From positions 2,177,001 through 2,241,000 of the forward strand of contig NZ_CP047289.1 in the NCBI RefSeq assembly GCF_018279165.1: 64,000 bases of DNA, given 5' to 3'. The stretch comes from Falsirhodobacter algicola (lineage in GTDB: Bacteria; Pseudomonadota; Alphaproteobacteria; Rhodobacterales; Rhodobacteraceae). The notes beneath the pieces were generated by a model, which ran no database searches, was not told the origin of the DNA, and saw only the letters and a list, made by a program, of their open reading frames with translations. A program made the position numbers and the translations under genes. This document shows, one piece after another, positions 15,635-25,450 of the stretch (its first letter is position 1; each line of letters opens with the position of its first letter).

Positions 15635-15703
15635 ACGTTTTCCTAGAAAGCCGCGTTTGCGCTGCATGCGCAAGGACCCGAACAAGTATCTAGGTGAAAA
15701 CGT
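15635..15703. repeat. Nested inverted repeats between marR and tetR
   Basis: An outer pair (ACGTTTTCCTAG at 15635 and CTAGGTGAAAACGT ending at 15703) encloses a perfect inner pair TTGCGC-TGCAT-GCGCAA (15657-15673). The region lies after the marR stop and upstream of tetR. It could be a terminator-like fold or a double regulator site. Confidence 0.4.
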
Positions 15704-15712
15704 CCGCGTATA

Positions 15713-16180
15713 TCAGGCGATCTTGCGCAGCAGGGCAAGCAGCATGACCTGTTCATGCGGCTCTAGCGGGGCGAGGGTGTCCTGCGTGACGGCCTGCATC
15801 GACGGCAGGAGGTCACGCAGCAGGGCGCGGCCCGCTTCGGTGGTCGACAGCATGTGGCGGCGTTTGTCCTCGGCGTCGATATGGCTGACGATCAGACCCC
15901 GTTCCTTCAGGCGCGTCACGACGCCCTTGGTGGTCGCGGCATCCATCGTCACCAAGCGCCCAAGCGCGTTCTGCGACACCGGACCGGCCTCGGTCACGAG
16001 GCGGTAGAGGATGGAGAACTGCACCGGCGTCAGCCGCCCTTCCATCCGTTCGGCACAGATCGCCATATGCCTTTGATAGGCCTTGCGCAGAAGGAAGCCG
16101 ATCTGTTCGTCCAGTCGATAGTCGGAGAAGGGAACGGAGGTCATAGGGACGGCTGCCTTTGTGATGCAAGTTTCAGTCAT
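15713..16180 (-). CDS. MarR-family regulator (NicR-like)
   Basis: A 155-residue protein. The segment YRLDEQIGFLLRKAYQRH is followed by a winged helix (LTPVQFSILYRLV ... LGRLVTMDAATTKGVVTRLKERGLI) and a typical MarR wing (DKRRHMLSTTEAGRAL). It is divergent from nicAB, with about 150 bases between them, the arrangement expected for a NicR-type repressor whose effector is 6-hydroxynicotinate. Starts at 16180 or 16144 are possible. Neither has a strong ribosome site. Confidence 0.82.
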   Translation of the reverse strand: MTETCITKAAVPMTSVPFSDYRLDEQIGFLLRKAYQRHMAICAERMEGRLTPVQFSILYRLVTEAGPVSQNALGRLVTMDAATTKGVVTRLKERGLIVSHIDAEDKRRHMLSTTEAGRALLRDLLPSMQAVTQDTLAPLEPHEQVMLLALLRKIA

Positions 16181-16333
16181 GCCGCGCGGTCCGTGCGGAT
16201 TTCAACCCTGAACCGTGTTTCGGTGACCAATAATACGGCAGTCTGGGAAACGGATGCACCGGCCTGTCTTTTTCGTTTGTGTACATCCGATAACCGGCTA
16301 CCCATTGCAGAGGGGGCAGAGCATGGGGATGCC

Positions 16334-16822
16334 GTGACGATCCATCTTGAGTTCGAACTGAACGGCCGAACCGTCGAGGCCGACGTGGATCGGCACCGAA
16401 CGCTTCTTGATCTGTTGCGCGACGAGTTCAGGTTGAACGGCCCGAAATATGGCTGCGGCATGGCCCAATGCGGGGCTTGCACGGTGATGGTCTCGGGCAG
16501 GCCGGCACGGGCCTGCGTGCTGCGGGCGGCGCGCGTTTCGGGTGGCAGCGTCACGACGCTGGAGGGGCTTGCCGATCCTGCGACCGGCCGGTTGCACCCG
16601 GTGCAGCAGGCCTTCGTCGACGAACAGGGCGCGCAATGCGGCTATTGCCTGAACGGTATGGTGATGACGGCGGTGGCCTTTCTGCGCCGGAACCCCGATC
16701 CGACCGAGGCGGAGATCCGCACGGCGCTGCGCGACAATCTGTGCCGGTGCGGCACGCATCGCGAGATCATGGCGTCCGTCGCCCGTGCGGCCGTTCTGAT
16801 GGCGGGGCGGCGCGATGTCTGA
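16334..16822 (+). CDS. nicA: Nicotinate dehydrogenase small (2Fe-2S) subunit
   Basis: A 162-residue two-cluster iron-sulfur protein. The plant-type cluster ligands are Cys41, 46, 49 and 61 (GCGMAQCGACTV). The second cluster uses Cys102, 105, 137 and 139 (CGYCLNGM, CRCGTH). No in-frame ATG exists near the start. GTG 16334 has GGGGA four bases upstream and gives a full N-terminal ferredoxin fold. It relays electrons from the molybdenum site of NicB. Its stop overlaps the nicB start by eight bases. Confidence 0.94.
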   Translation: MTIHLEFELNGRTVEADVDRHRTLLDLLRDEFRLNGPKYGCGMAQCGACTVMVSGRPARACVLRAARVSGGSVTTLEGLADPATGRLHPVQQAFVDEQGAQCGYCLNGMVMTAVAFLRRNPDPTEAEIRTALRDNLCRCGTHREIMASVARAAVLMAGRRDV

Positions 16823-19800
16823 AGGGGGCCTGATCTCGGTCTATGACGATGTGCCGGATGGGCGGATCCGTTTCCTGCACCTGGATGCCGAAGGCGTGGC
16901 GACGGGCTTCAACGGCCATGTCGATCTTGGCACCGGCATCGAAACGGCCCTTGCGCAGATCGTGGCCGAGGAACTGGATCTGCCGCTGAGCCATGTGCGC
17001 ATCGTGTTGGGCGATACCGCGCGCACGCCCGATCAGGGCCCGACCATCGCATCCGAAACGATCCAGATCGCCGCCGTTCCCCTGCGCCAAGCGGCGGCGC
17101 AGATGCGGCTGTTCCTCCTTGGCCTTGCCTCGAAGGCATTGAACGCGCCCGTGACCGCGTTGCGGATCGAGGAGGGGTGCATCCTCTCCGATCGCGGGGT
17201 GAAGAGCTTTGCCGAATTGGTGGCGGGCCGGGACGTTTCGATGCGTCTCGATCCGGAGGTTCCGGTCAAGGACCCTGCCGCGTACCGCATCGTGGGCCAG
17301 CCCGTGGGGCGCCGCGATCTGCCGCAGAAGGTGAGGGGGGAGTTCACCTATATCCAAGATCTGCGGCTGGACGGCATGCTGCACGGCCATGTCGTGCGCC
17401 CGCCCTATGCGGGGCGCGACAGCGGCGATTTCGTGGGGCGCAGCCTGATCGCCGTGGACGAGGCATCCGTCTCTGGCATGGCGGGGCTCGTCGCGATCGT
17501 GCGCGAGGGGGATTTCCTTGGCGTCGTGGCCGAAACCGCGCCGCAGGCCCGCGCCATCGCCGAGGCCTTGATCGTTCATTGGCGCATCCCGCCGCCCTTG
17601 CCGGACATGGGCGATCTGAAGAACACGTTGAAGGCCCAGCCCTCCACCCCGCGTCTGCTGGATGAAAGCGGTGATTTCGGCAGGGGCCTCGATGAGGCCG
17701 ACATCCGCCTGACCCGCACCTATCTCTGGCCCTATCACGAGCATGGGTCGATCGGACCATCCTGCGCGGTGGCCGATTGGAACGGCGGGATGCCGGTGGT
17801 CTGGAGCGGGACGCAAAACCCGCACATGCTGCGCGGCGATCTGGCGGTTCTGACTGGGCTTGCCGCCGACCGGATCGAGGTGCGCCGCCTGCAGGCCGCG
17901 GGCTGCTATGGCCGCAACTGCGCCGATGACGTGTGTGGGGATGCGCTGCTGTTGTCGCAGGCGGTCGGGCGCCCGGTGCGCGTGCAACTGACCCGCGCCC
18001 AAGAGCATCTGTGGGAGCCGAAGGGCGCGGCACAGCTGATGGAGGTGTCGGGCGGCACGCGCGGCGGCGATCTGCATGCCTATGCCATCGACAGTTGGTA
18101 CCCCTCCAATCGCGGACCGAATCTGTCGCTGCTGCTCACGGGGCGGATCACGCCGGAACCGCGCCCATCCGACATGGGCGACCGGACAATCATCCCGCCC
18201 TACCGCATTCCCCACAAGCGCGTGACGGTACACGACATGGCCCCGGTGGTGCGGGCGGCGTGGATGCGCGGTGTCTCCGCTCTGCCCAACACCTTCGCCC
18301 ATGAAAGCTTCGTGGACGAACTGGCCTATGAGGCGGGCGAGGATCCCGTGGAATTCCGCGTGCGGCATCTGGATGACCCGCGCGAGGCCGATCTCGTTCG
18401 CCGCACCGCCGAGGCCGGTGGCTGGACGCCCCGCAGCGGTCCGCTCCGCCGGCGCGAGGGGCGCATGGCCTATGGTCAGGGATTCGCCTTCGCCACCTAT
18501 ATCCACGGCCCGTTTCCGGGAAAGGCCGCCGCCTCGGCGGCATGGGTGTGCGATGTCGCCGTGGATACCGAAACCGGCGAGGTGACGCTGACCCGCGTGT
18601 TCGTCGGTCAGGATCAGGGGCTGGTCATCAATCCCGACGGCGTGCGCGCCCAGATCCATGGCAACGTCATCCAGACCGCCAGCCGGACACTGCGCGAGGA
18701 GGTCAGCTTCGACGCGATCACCCCCTTGCTCAAGAGCTGGGCCGCCTATCCGATCCAGACCTTCGACGAAACCCCGCGCATCGAAACGATGCTGATCGAG
18801 CGTCCGGACATGCCCGCCCTCGGCGTCGGCGAAAGCGCCGCCGTACCGGCCGCCGCCGCCATCGCCAATGCGATCTTCGATGCGACCGGCGTTCGGCTGC
18901 GCGAGGCCCCGTTCACGCCCGAAAAGCTTAGGGCGGCGCTGGGTGTCCCCGTGCAGGGGCCGCCGAAGAAAGCGCGGATGCGGATGGGCGCGCTGGCCGC
19001 GATCGGCGGGGCGCTGACATTCGGCGCGATCGCGATGCCGCTGCATTCCGCGATTTCGCCGCAACGCGCCCCCGCCGCCGCCAGCTTTTCGGACGAGGTG
19101 CTGGAGCGGGGCCGTCAGGTGTTCGCCATGGGCGATTGCGCCGTTTGCCACACGGCCGAAGGGGGGCAGCCGAATGCCGGGGGCCGCGGAATGGAGACGC
19201 CCTTCGGCACCGTCTATACGACGAACCTTACGCCGGACATCGACACCGGCTTGGGCGATTGGTCGTTTTCCGCGTTCGACCGCGCGATGCGTCATGGCAT
19301 CAGCCGCGACGGCACCAATCTCTATCCGGCTTTCCCGTATACCGATTTCGCCAAGATCGACGGCGAGGATATGTTCGCGCTCTATGCCTATCTGCAGACA
19401 TTGCCGCCCGTTCGCGCCGAGGTTCCGAAGGCGGCGATGGTGGCCCCGGTCAACCTGCGCCCGGTGAATGCGGCGTGGAATGCGATGTTCCACGTTCCCG
19501 AGCCGTTGATCGCCGACGCGGCGCAGACGGCCGAGTGGAATCGCGGGCGCTATCTGGTGGAGGGGGCGGGTCATTGCGGTGCCTGCCACACGCCCCGCAA
19601 TCTGCTTGGCGCGGAAAAAGGCGGTGAGGCTGCCCATTCCGGCGCGATGGTCGATGGATGGTGGGCGCCGGCGCTGGCCGGAACGGCGGCTGGATCGCGC
19701 GGCTGGGACGCCGATTCCTACTACACCTATCTGCGGACGGGGCACATGGCCGGCGTGGCCAGCGCCTCCGGCCCGATGGCCGAGGTCGTGCACAGCCTGC

Positions 19801-20186
19801 AGGGCGTCCCGGATGCGGATGTGAAGGCGATCTCCGTCTATCTGGCGTCGCTCGTAACCCCCGCGGAGGTGCCGACGATGGCGGAGGGGGCGGTGATGCC
19901 ATCCGCCGCCTCGGCCATCTTCCGGTCGGCCTGCGCCAGTTGTCACGAGCCGGGTCTGGAAGGTGCGTTGACCGCCGCGCAGGTGCCGCTCTCCATGTCC
20001 GCCGCGATCCGCGCCCCGAGCGCGGAGGGATTGCGAACCGTCATCCGCGACGGGATCGCCCCGCCGTTGGATCTGCCCCTGCGCGATATGCCGGCCTTCG
20101 CCGACGAATTGAGCGCGGCGCAAATCGAGGACCTGACGAGCTATCTGCGGGCGCGCTATGCCCCGGATCTTCCGAATTGGAACTGA
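16815..20186 (+). CDS. nicB: Nicotinate dehydrogenase large subunit: molybdopterin domain fused to a tri-haem cytochrome c
   Basis: A 1123-residue protein. Residues 1 to about 710 form the molybdopterin-binding part of the xanthine dehydrogenase superfamily, in the IorB/NicB-like order. A hydrophobic helix follows near residues 725-745 (MGALAAIGGALTFGAIAM). The C-terminal part has three haem c motifs: CAVCH at 775, CGACH at 921 and CASCH at 1040. With NicA it hydroxylates nicotinate at C6 using water and passes electrons to the respiratory chain through the cytochrome. The layout implies a cytoplasmic Mo domain, one membrane anchor and periplasmic haems. No XdhC-type maturation gene is nearby. 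Confidence 0.94.
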   Translation: MSEGGLISVYDDVPDGRIRFLHLDAEGVATGFNGHVDLGTGIETALAQIVAEELDLPLSHVRIVLGDTARTPDQGPTIASETIQIAAVPLRQAAAQMRLFLLGLASKALNAPVTALRIEEGCILSDRGVKSFAELVAGRDVSMRLDPEVPVKDPAAYRIVGQPVGRRDLPQKVRGEFTYIQDLRLDGMLHGHVVRPPYAGRDSGDFVGRSLIAVDEASVSGMAGLVAIVREGDFLGVVAETAPQARAIAEALIVHWRIPPPLPDMGDLKNTLKAQPSTPRLLDESGDFGRGLDEADIRLTRTYLWPYHEHGSIGPSCAVADWNGGMPVVWSGTQNPHMLRGDLAVLTGLAADRIEVRRLQAAGCYGRNCADDVCGDALLLSQAVGRPVRVQLTRAQEHLWEPKGAAQLMEVSGGTRGGDLHAYAIDSWYPSNRGPNLSLLLTGRITPEPRPSDMGDRTIIPPYRIPHKRVTVHDMAPVVRAAWMRGVSALPNTFAHESFVDELAYEAGEDPVEFRVRHLDDPREADLVRRTAEAGGWTPRSGPLRRREGRMAYGQGFAFATYIHGPFPGKAAASAAWVCDVAVDTETGEVTLTRVFVGQDQGLVINPDGVRAQIHGNVIQTASRTLREEVSFDAITPLLKSWAAYPIQTFDETPRIETMLIERPDMPALGVGESAAVPAAAAIANAIFDATGVRLREAPFTPEKLRAALGVPVQGPPKKARMRMGALAAIGGALTFGAIAMPLHSAISPQRAPAAASFSDEVLERGRQVFAMGDCAVCHTAEGGQPNAGGRGMETPFGTVYTTNLTPDIDTGLGDWSFSAFDRAMRHGISRDGTNLYPAFPYTDFAKIDGEDMFALYAYLQTLPPVRAEVPKAAMVAPVNLRPVNAAWNAMFHVPEPLIADAAQTAEWNRGRYLVEGAGHCGACHTPRNLLGAEKGGEAAHSGAMVDGWWAPALAGTAAGSRGWDADSYYTYLRTGHMAGVASASGPMAEVVHSLQGVPDADVKAISVYLASLVTPAEVPTMAEGAVMPSAASAIFRSACASCHEPGLEGALTAAQVPLSMSAAIRAPSAEGLRTVIRDGIAPPLDLPLRDMPAFADELSAAQIEDLTSYLRARYAPDLPNWN

Positions 20187-20228
20187 GGAGGCCCGTGCGG
20201 GGGGCTTCGCATCACGAAAAACGCATGA

Positions 20229-21446
<1,218 letters not shown>

Positions 21447-21462
21447 GAGGCGCATCCAAGAC

Positions 21463-21496
21463 AAGGCCCGCCCGGGGTGTTTCCCGGGCGGGCCTT
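21463..21496. terminator. Strong bidirectional terminator after nicC
   Basis: A perfect 14-bp stem (AAGGCCCGCCCGGG with its complement) and a 6-base loop lie between the convergent nicC and doxX stops. CAGCTTTT follows on the plus strand. Confidence 0.88.
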
Positions 21497-21540
21497 CAGC
21501 TTTTACCCGCGTAGGCGCGGAGGTCCGATCGTCGGATGCC

Positions 21541-21972
21541 TCAGTTCCGCGGCGCGCCGAACAGCGGCAGGGTGCGGATCGCCCAAGCGCCGGGGCCGAG
21601 GATCACGAGGACCACCTGCATCGCGATCCAGAAGACCGGGAATTCGTACCCGCCATGCAGCGCCCAAAGGCCGTTCGGGATCCAGATTTCCAGTGCCGGG
21701 ATCAGGATGACCAGCAGCAGCAGCGAGAGCGTACGGACATAGAGGCCCAGCAGCATTCCGATCACGGCCACGACTTCGAGCGTGATGTCGCCCCAAGCGA
21801 ACCACGACGGATAACCGAGGCGGACGAACAGGGCCTCGGTCGCGGGCATGCCGGTGTAGAAGACCTTATAGCCCCAATGCACGGCCCAATAGACGGCCAG
21901 CACCATGCGCATCGCAAAAACGCCATAGGGTGTCCACCCTTGGGCATTCTCGAAGGCGTTCAGGAATTTCAT
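21541..21972 (-). CDS. DoxX-family membrane protein
   Basis: A 143-residue protein with four hydrophobic segments. The start ATG 21972 has AAGGAGGA immediately upstream. DoxX-like features are the early YGVFAMRMVLAVYWAVHWGYKVF and the later GDITLEVVAVIGMLLGLYVR. Members of this family are quinone-linked or of unknown function. Convergent with nicC and separated by the terminator, so a role in nicotinate use is not implied. Confidence 0.75.
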   Translation of the reverse strand: MKFLNAFENAQGWTPYGVFAMRMVLAVYWAVHWGYKVFYTGMPATEALFVRLGYPSWFAWGDITLEVVAVIGMLLGLYVRTLSLLLLVILIPALEIWIPNGLWALHGGYEFPVFWIAMQVVLVILGPGAWAIRTLPLFGAPRN

Positions 21973-22409
21973 GATTTCCTCCTTAAATGAATGTCGATGC
22001 GCCAGATCGCAGCATGGGCGCATATCCGCCTAGGCACTCGACCCGTTGGGCGGGCGGGTCAAGGCAGGGATCGGCTCGTTTTTGCCAGATCACGATTTGT
22101 TTATATTGGGGTATCTTGCGGAAAATGCTTTGCGTTCCATCGTTTGCGGCATTTTGGCGGTTAACGCCCACTCCTCGCGGCTGCGGCCGATTGTCCCGTC
22201 GCACCGTTTTGCCGGGGGTGGCAGCCGCGGATCGGTGTGATGATTACCCATAAGCGGGAGGCGCGGATCTTGGTCCATACCGTGCTGCGCGGAAAAGTCG
22301 TCTCGCGTTTTGCAGGAAAAGCAATGACCTCACGTCACTATCACGCGGATGTGTTGACCTGCGGGTGGGCTCCTCGGTAGGGCATCCCGGTCTTTAAAGG
22401 TACCGGTTG
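21973..22409. other. Intergenic region between doxX and the SGNH-like gene
   Basis: About 435 bases of divergent promoter region, locally richer in A and T around 22080-22160 (TTTGTTTATATTGGGGTATC). I see no gene, tRNA or clear operator in it. Short frames here look like chance. Confidence 0.4.
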
Positions 22410-23177
22410 ATGCTACAAAAACTATTCCGTCGTCAGACAACCCCGGCCACGCCGGCCGCGCTCGTGGTGCTCGGCTCCAGCAGTTCCGAGACGTTCGACT
22501 ACATCTTCGGCGACAACGAACAGTATTTCCCCTATTGGGCCGGCGGGTGGAGCGCGCGGGGCCTGCGCAAGCCCGAGCACGAGGCCTATCTCAACACGAT
22601 CATGGCGGATGTGCCGCGCGACGCCAATATCCTTCTGAACTTCGGCTGCGCCGACATCGCCTTCACCGCCCGGCACATGGCGGCGCGCAAAGGGGTCTAT
22701 GATTTCGCCCGCATCCTCGATGAGGCGGCCGAGGGCATCGCGACCTGCCGCCGCGTCCTGAACCGCATGGGGTTTCGCAATGTGCATGCGGTCTTCGTCT
22801 CGCCGATGATCCCGCTGCCGCAGACCTATTGGGACCGGCTGGACCCGATCCGGCAATTGCCGAACCGCATGATGGGCCGGATGTATTACGACCTGTTCCA
22901 GCGCGTGGCGGCGATGATGCCGACCATCGACGCCTTCGACGACCTGGCGAATGTGGAGGATGGGTCTTACCTTCTGAAACCGCGCTTCAAGAAGCAGCGG
23001 CAGGATCACCACGCCGATTATGTGAAGATCCAGCATATCGTCTATCGCCGCCTGACGGCCATTCCGCGCATGCTGCCGCCGAGGCCCCAGCCCTTCGCCC
23101 GCGAATATCCCCATGCCCGCGCCCCGATCAAGGAGTTGATCGCCGCCGGAACCACCCGGCCACGGACCTGCCGCTGA
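22410..23177 (+). CDS. SGNH/GDSL-hydrolase-like protein of unknown function
   Basis: A 255-residue protein that I do not recognise by name. After a basic start (LQKLFRRQ) comes ALVVLGSSSSETFDYIFGD, resembling the GDS block of SGNH hydrolases. ILLNFGCADIAFTARHM could be the third block and HADYVKIQHIVYRRL a C-terminal Asp-x-x-His-like region. No signal peptide or membrane helix is seen, so it is probably cytosolic. AAAGG lies before ATG 22410. Such proteins in relatives may act on surface glycans, but nothing here proves that. Confidence 0.55.
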   Translation: MLQKLFRRQTTPATPAALVVLGSSSSETFDYIFGDNEQYFPYWAGGWSARGLRKPEHEAYLNTIMADVPRDANILLNFGCADIAFTARHMAARKGVYDFARILDEAAEGIATCRRVLNRMGFRNVHAVFVSPMIPLPQTYWDRLDPIRQLPNRMMGRMYYDLFQRVAAMMPTIDAFDDLANVEDGSYLLKPRFKKQRQDHHADYVKIQHIVYRRLTAIPRMLPPRPQPFAREYPHARAPIKELIAAGTTRPRTCR

Positions 23178-23185
23178 CGGTCATG

Positions 23186-23216
23186 CCCGATCTGCCCCGC
23201 AAACGGGCAGATCGGG
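23186..23216 (+). terminator. Hairpin after the SGNH-like gene
   Basis: CCCGATCTGCCC and GGGCAGATCGGG form a perfect 12-bp stem with a 7-base loop, nine bases past the stop codon. No T-run follows. Confidence 0.6.
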
Positions 23217-23326
23217 GCCATGTCGTTGGTTCTCCCCAGCAAAATGATCACGGCGGAACGCATTTTGTTGACAGCTTCGCGATCCGCGCGGCACCTTGCA
23301 CCCACATTCATCGAAGGGATTGCTTG

Positions 23327-24172
23327 ATGCAGACATCGCTTATCGCAGGTGCCGTGGTTCTCGGCCTTGCACTGCCCGCCATGGCGCAGGACGGTCCGGC
23401 CCCGGACGATCTGATGAACGCCACGGTCTGGATGGAAACCTCCGTCGAATACAAGGCGACGGTGCTGCAGCTGTTCAAGCAGGCGCAGACGCAACTCGAC
23501 GCGGCGCTGGCCGACCCGGAATGGAGCGCGGTGCCTGACAAGCAGCCGGACAACTACGCCGATCTGCCCGTGGCCATCGTGACCGACCTCGACGAGACGA
23601 TGCTCGACAACGGCAATTACGAGGCGTCGCTGATCGCCCGCGGTACGAGCTACAACTCGGCCGAATGGACGGACTACGTGAACAGCAAGACCTCGAGCGC
23701 CGTCTATGGCGCGCTCGATTTCCTGAAATACGCCGACAGCAAGGGCGTGAAGATCTTCTACGTCTCCAACCGCAAGGCCCCCGAGGTCGAAGGTTCGCGC
23801 GAGAACATGGAAGCGCTGGGCTTCCCGATGGGCGGCAATGTCGACACGCTGCTGTTCCGCGGCGTGCAGGAAGACTGGGGTTCGGCCAAGGAAAACCGCA
23901 TCGCCTATGTCGCCAAGGATTACCGCGTGGTGATGCTGATGGGCGACAACCTCGGCGATTTCAGCGATGCCGCGTCGGGCACGCTGGCCGAACGCGATGC
24001 CTTCCTCGAAAGCTCGAAGGATCATTGGGGTCATGACTGGATCATGTTCCCGAACCCCGAATACGGCTCGTGGGAAGAGGCGGCCTTCGGTGGCGATTGG
24101 TCCAAATCCCCCGAAGAGCGCCGCGCGGCGAAGATCGACGCGCTGGAGCCGTGGGAACCCTCGGCCGAGTGA
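23327..24172 (+). CDS. Secreted HAD-family acid phosphatase (class B / e(P4)-like)
   Basis: A 281-residue protein with a cleavable signal peptide (TSLIAGAVVLGLALPAMAQ). The HAD motif I is VAIVTDLDETMLDNGNYE, the motif II region is KIFYVSNRK and motif IV is MLMGDNLGDFSD. This matches the 5'-nucleotidase/lipoprotein e(P4) acid phosphatase group, which dephosphorylates nucleotides in the periplasm. There is no lipobox cysteine after the signal, so unlike Haemophilus e(P4) it should be a soluble periplasmic protein. It stands alone between two hairpins and has its own terminator. Confidence 0.88.
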   Translation: MQTSLIAGAVVLGLALPAMAQDGPAPDDLMNATVWMETSVEYKATVLQLFKQAQTQLDAALADPEWSAVPDKQPDNYADLPVAIVTDLDETMLDNGNYEASLIARGTSYNSAEWTDYVNSKTSSAVYGALDFLKYADSKGVKIFYVSNRKAPEVEGSRENMEALGFPMGGNVDTLLFRGVQEDWGSAKENRIAYVAKDYRVVMLMGDNLGDFSDAASGTLAERDAFLESSKDHWGHDWIMFPNPEYGSWEEAAFGGDWSKSPEERRAAKIDALEPWEPSAE

Positions 24173-24177
24173 TCGGA

Positions 24178-24204
24178 AAGGCCCCCCGCGTGGGGGCCTT
24201 TTTT
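24178..24204 (+). terminator. Rho-independent terminator of the HAD phosphatase gene
   Basis: AAGGCCCCC pairs with GGGGGCCTT around a 5-base loop and runs into six T residues, five bases after the stop codon. Confidence 0.92.
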
Positions 24205-24274
24205 CAGCACCGTTGATCTTTTCCCGCCGCGCGGGCAGGCTCGCGCCATGCCTTTGGGGCAGGGGAGATGAACG

Positions 24275-24928
24275 ATGCTGGACATATTGGTGTTTCTCGG
24301 TTCGGTCCGGGACAGCACGCCGCCAAAGCCCGCGCGGCTGGGGCATCGCGTGGCCCTCGCCTGCCAGAAGCGGCTGGAGGAGAAGGGGCTGACGCCCAGC
24401 CTCGTCGATCCTCTGGACCATCATCACCCGCCGCCCTTCAAGCCGCATTTCGCCTATGCCAGCGGCCGCGCGCCGCAGGATCTTGAGGATCTGGCGGGCC
24501 GGATCGAACGGGCGGACGCATTCGTCATGGTCAGCCCCGAATACAATCACGGGATGAGCCCGGCCCTTGCGGACCTGCTCAATCATTTCGGCGCGTCGCT
24601 GTTCGCGTGGAAACCCTCGGCCATCGTCACCTATTCGGCGGGGCAATGGGGCGGCGCGCGCGCGGCCATGGCGATGCGGCCGTTCCTGTCGGAACTCGGC
24701 TGTCTTCCGGTGTCGGCGATGGTGCATGTGCCCCATGCGCAGGATGTCTGGGATGCCGAAGGCGCGCATGTCGATCCCGCAGCGGCGGATCGCTGGAACG
24801 GCTATCTCGATCGTAGCCTCGATCAACTGATCTGGTGGGCGGAGGCGGCGCAGGCCCGGCGCGCCGACCCCTCGGCCGAACGGACCCCGGCCTTCCGCGC
24901 CCGCCCGCAGGACCGCGACGCGCCCTAA
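24275..24928 (+). CDS. NADPH-dependent FMN reductase-like flavoprotein
   Basis: A 217-residue flavodoxin-fold protein. LVFLGSVRDSTPPKPARLG is the phosphate-binding loop of the NADPH:FMN reductase (SsuE/azoreductase-like) family, and MVSPEYNHGMSPALADLLNHF with YSAGQWGGARAAM are the next conserved blocks. It probably reduces FMN or a quinone/azo substrate in the cytoplasm. The start is preceded by GGGGAGATG. It sits 20 bases before the DUF1284 gene, likely in one transcript. Confidence 0.85.
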   Translation: MLDILVFLGSVRDSTPPKPARLGHRVALACQKRLEEKGLTPSLVDPLDHHHPPPFKPHFAYASGRAPQDLEDLAGRIERADAFVMVSPEYNHGMSPALADLLNHFGASLFAWKPSAIVTYSAGQWGGARAAMAMRPFLSELGCLPVSAMVHVPHAQDVWDAEGAHVDPAAADRWNGYLDRSLDQLIWWAEAAQARRADPSAERTPAFRARPQDRDAP

Positions 24929-24947
24929 GGGCGCGCCGGTTCCGCCC

Positions 24948-25376
24948 ATGACCATCCGTCTGCGCCCGCATCATCTGCTGTGCCTTCTGACCTATGTCGG
25001 AAAGGGCTATTCGGCGGCCTTCGTGGCCAATTACGACCGCATCGCCGCCCGGCTCTCGGCGGGCGAGGATGTCGTGGTGACGGATGGGCCAGACGACATC
25101 TGCGCCCCCCTTCTGGACGGGGCGGAGCCGCATTGCTGGCGCGCCAGCGTGATCGAACGCGACCGGCACGCCGCGCGCGAGGTGGGGGCGCTTCTGGGGC
25201 GGACCATCGCCCCCGGCGCGCGCATCGCCCTGACGCCGGCGCGGCTGGCCGCGCTGCGCGGGCGCTTTGCCGAAGGCGGCATTCGCGCGGCTTGCGGCAG
25301 TTGCCCATGGTCCGACCTCTGCACCGCCGTTGCGCAGGGCGGTTATGACGGGGCACGGGTGGTTTCTGGCCGATGA
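24948..25376 (+). CDS. DUF1284 domain protein, possible metal or Fe-S binding
   Basis: A 142-residue protein. It opens with IRLRPHHLLCLLTYVGKGYS, the signature of DUF1284. Cysteines lie in HHLLC, ICAPLL, PHCW and a closing CGSCPWSDLC, a spacing that suggests a metal or iron-sulfur site. No function is established. It follows the FMN reductase by 20 bases, which would suit a redox pair. Confidence 0.75.
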   Translation: MTIRLRPHHLLCLLTYVGKGYSAAFVANYDRIAARLSAGEDVVVTDGPDDICAPLLDGAEPHCWRASVIERDRHAAREVGALLGRTIAPGARIALTPARLAALRGRFAEGGIRAACGSCPWSDLCTAVAQGGYDGARVVSGR

Positions 25377-25403
25377 TCTTCGAACATCGTTGATACAGTC
25401 TGA

Positions 25404-25416
25404 ATACATCTAGTAT
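25404..25416. promoter_or_regulatory. GntR-type operator candidate 1
   Basis: ATAC-ATCTA-GTAT lies about 35 bases before the first GntR gene. The arms are the same as in three other sites near the hydroxyproline genes, consistent with autoregulation. Confidence 0.55.
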
Positions 25417-25450
25417 CGTCGTGCGGCAAATCACACGATCGGAACGGCAG

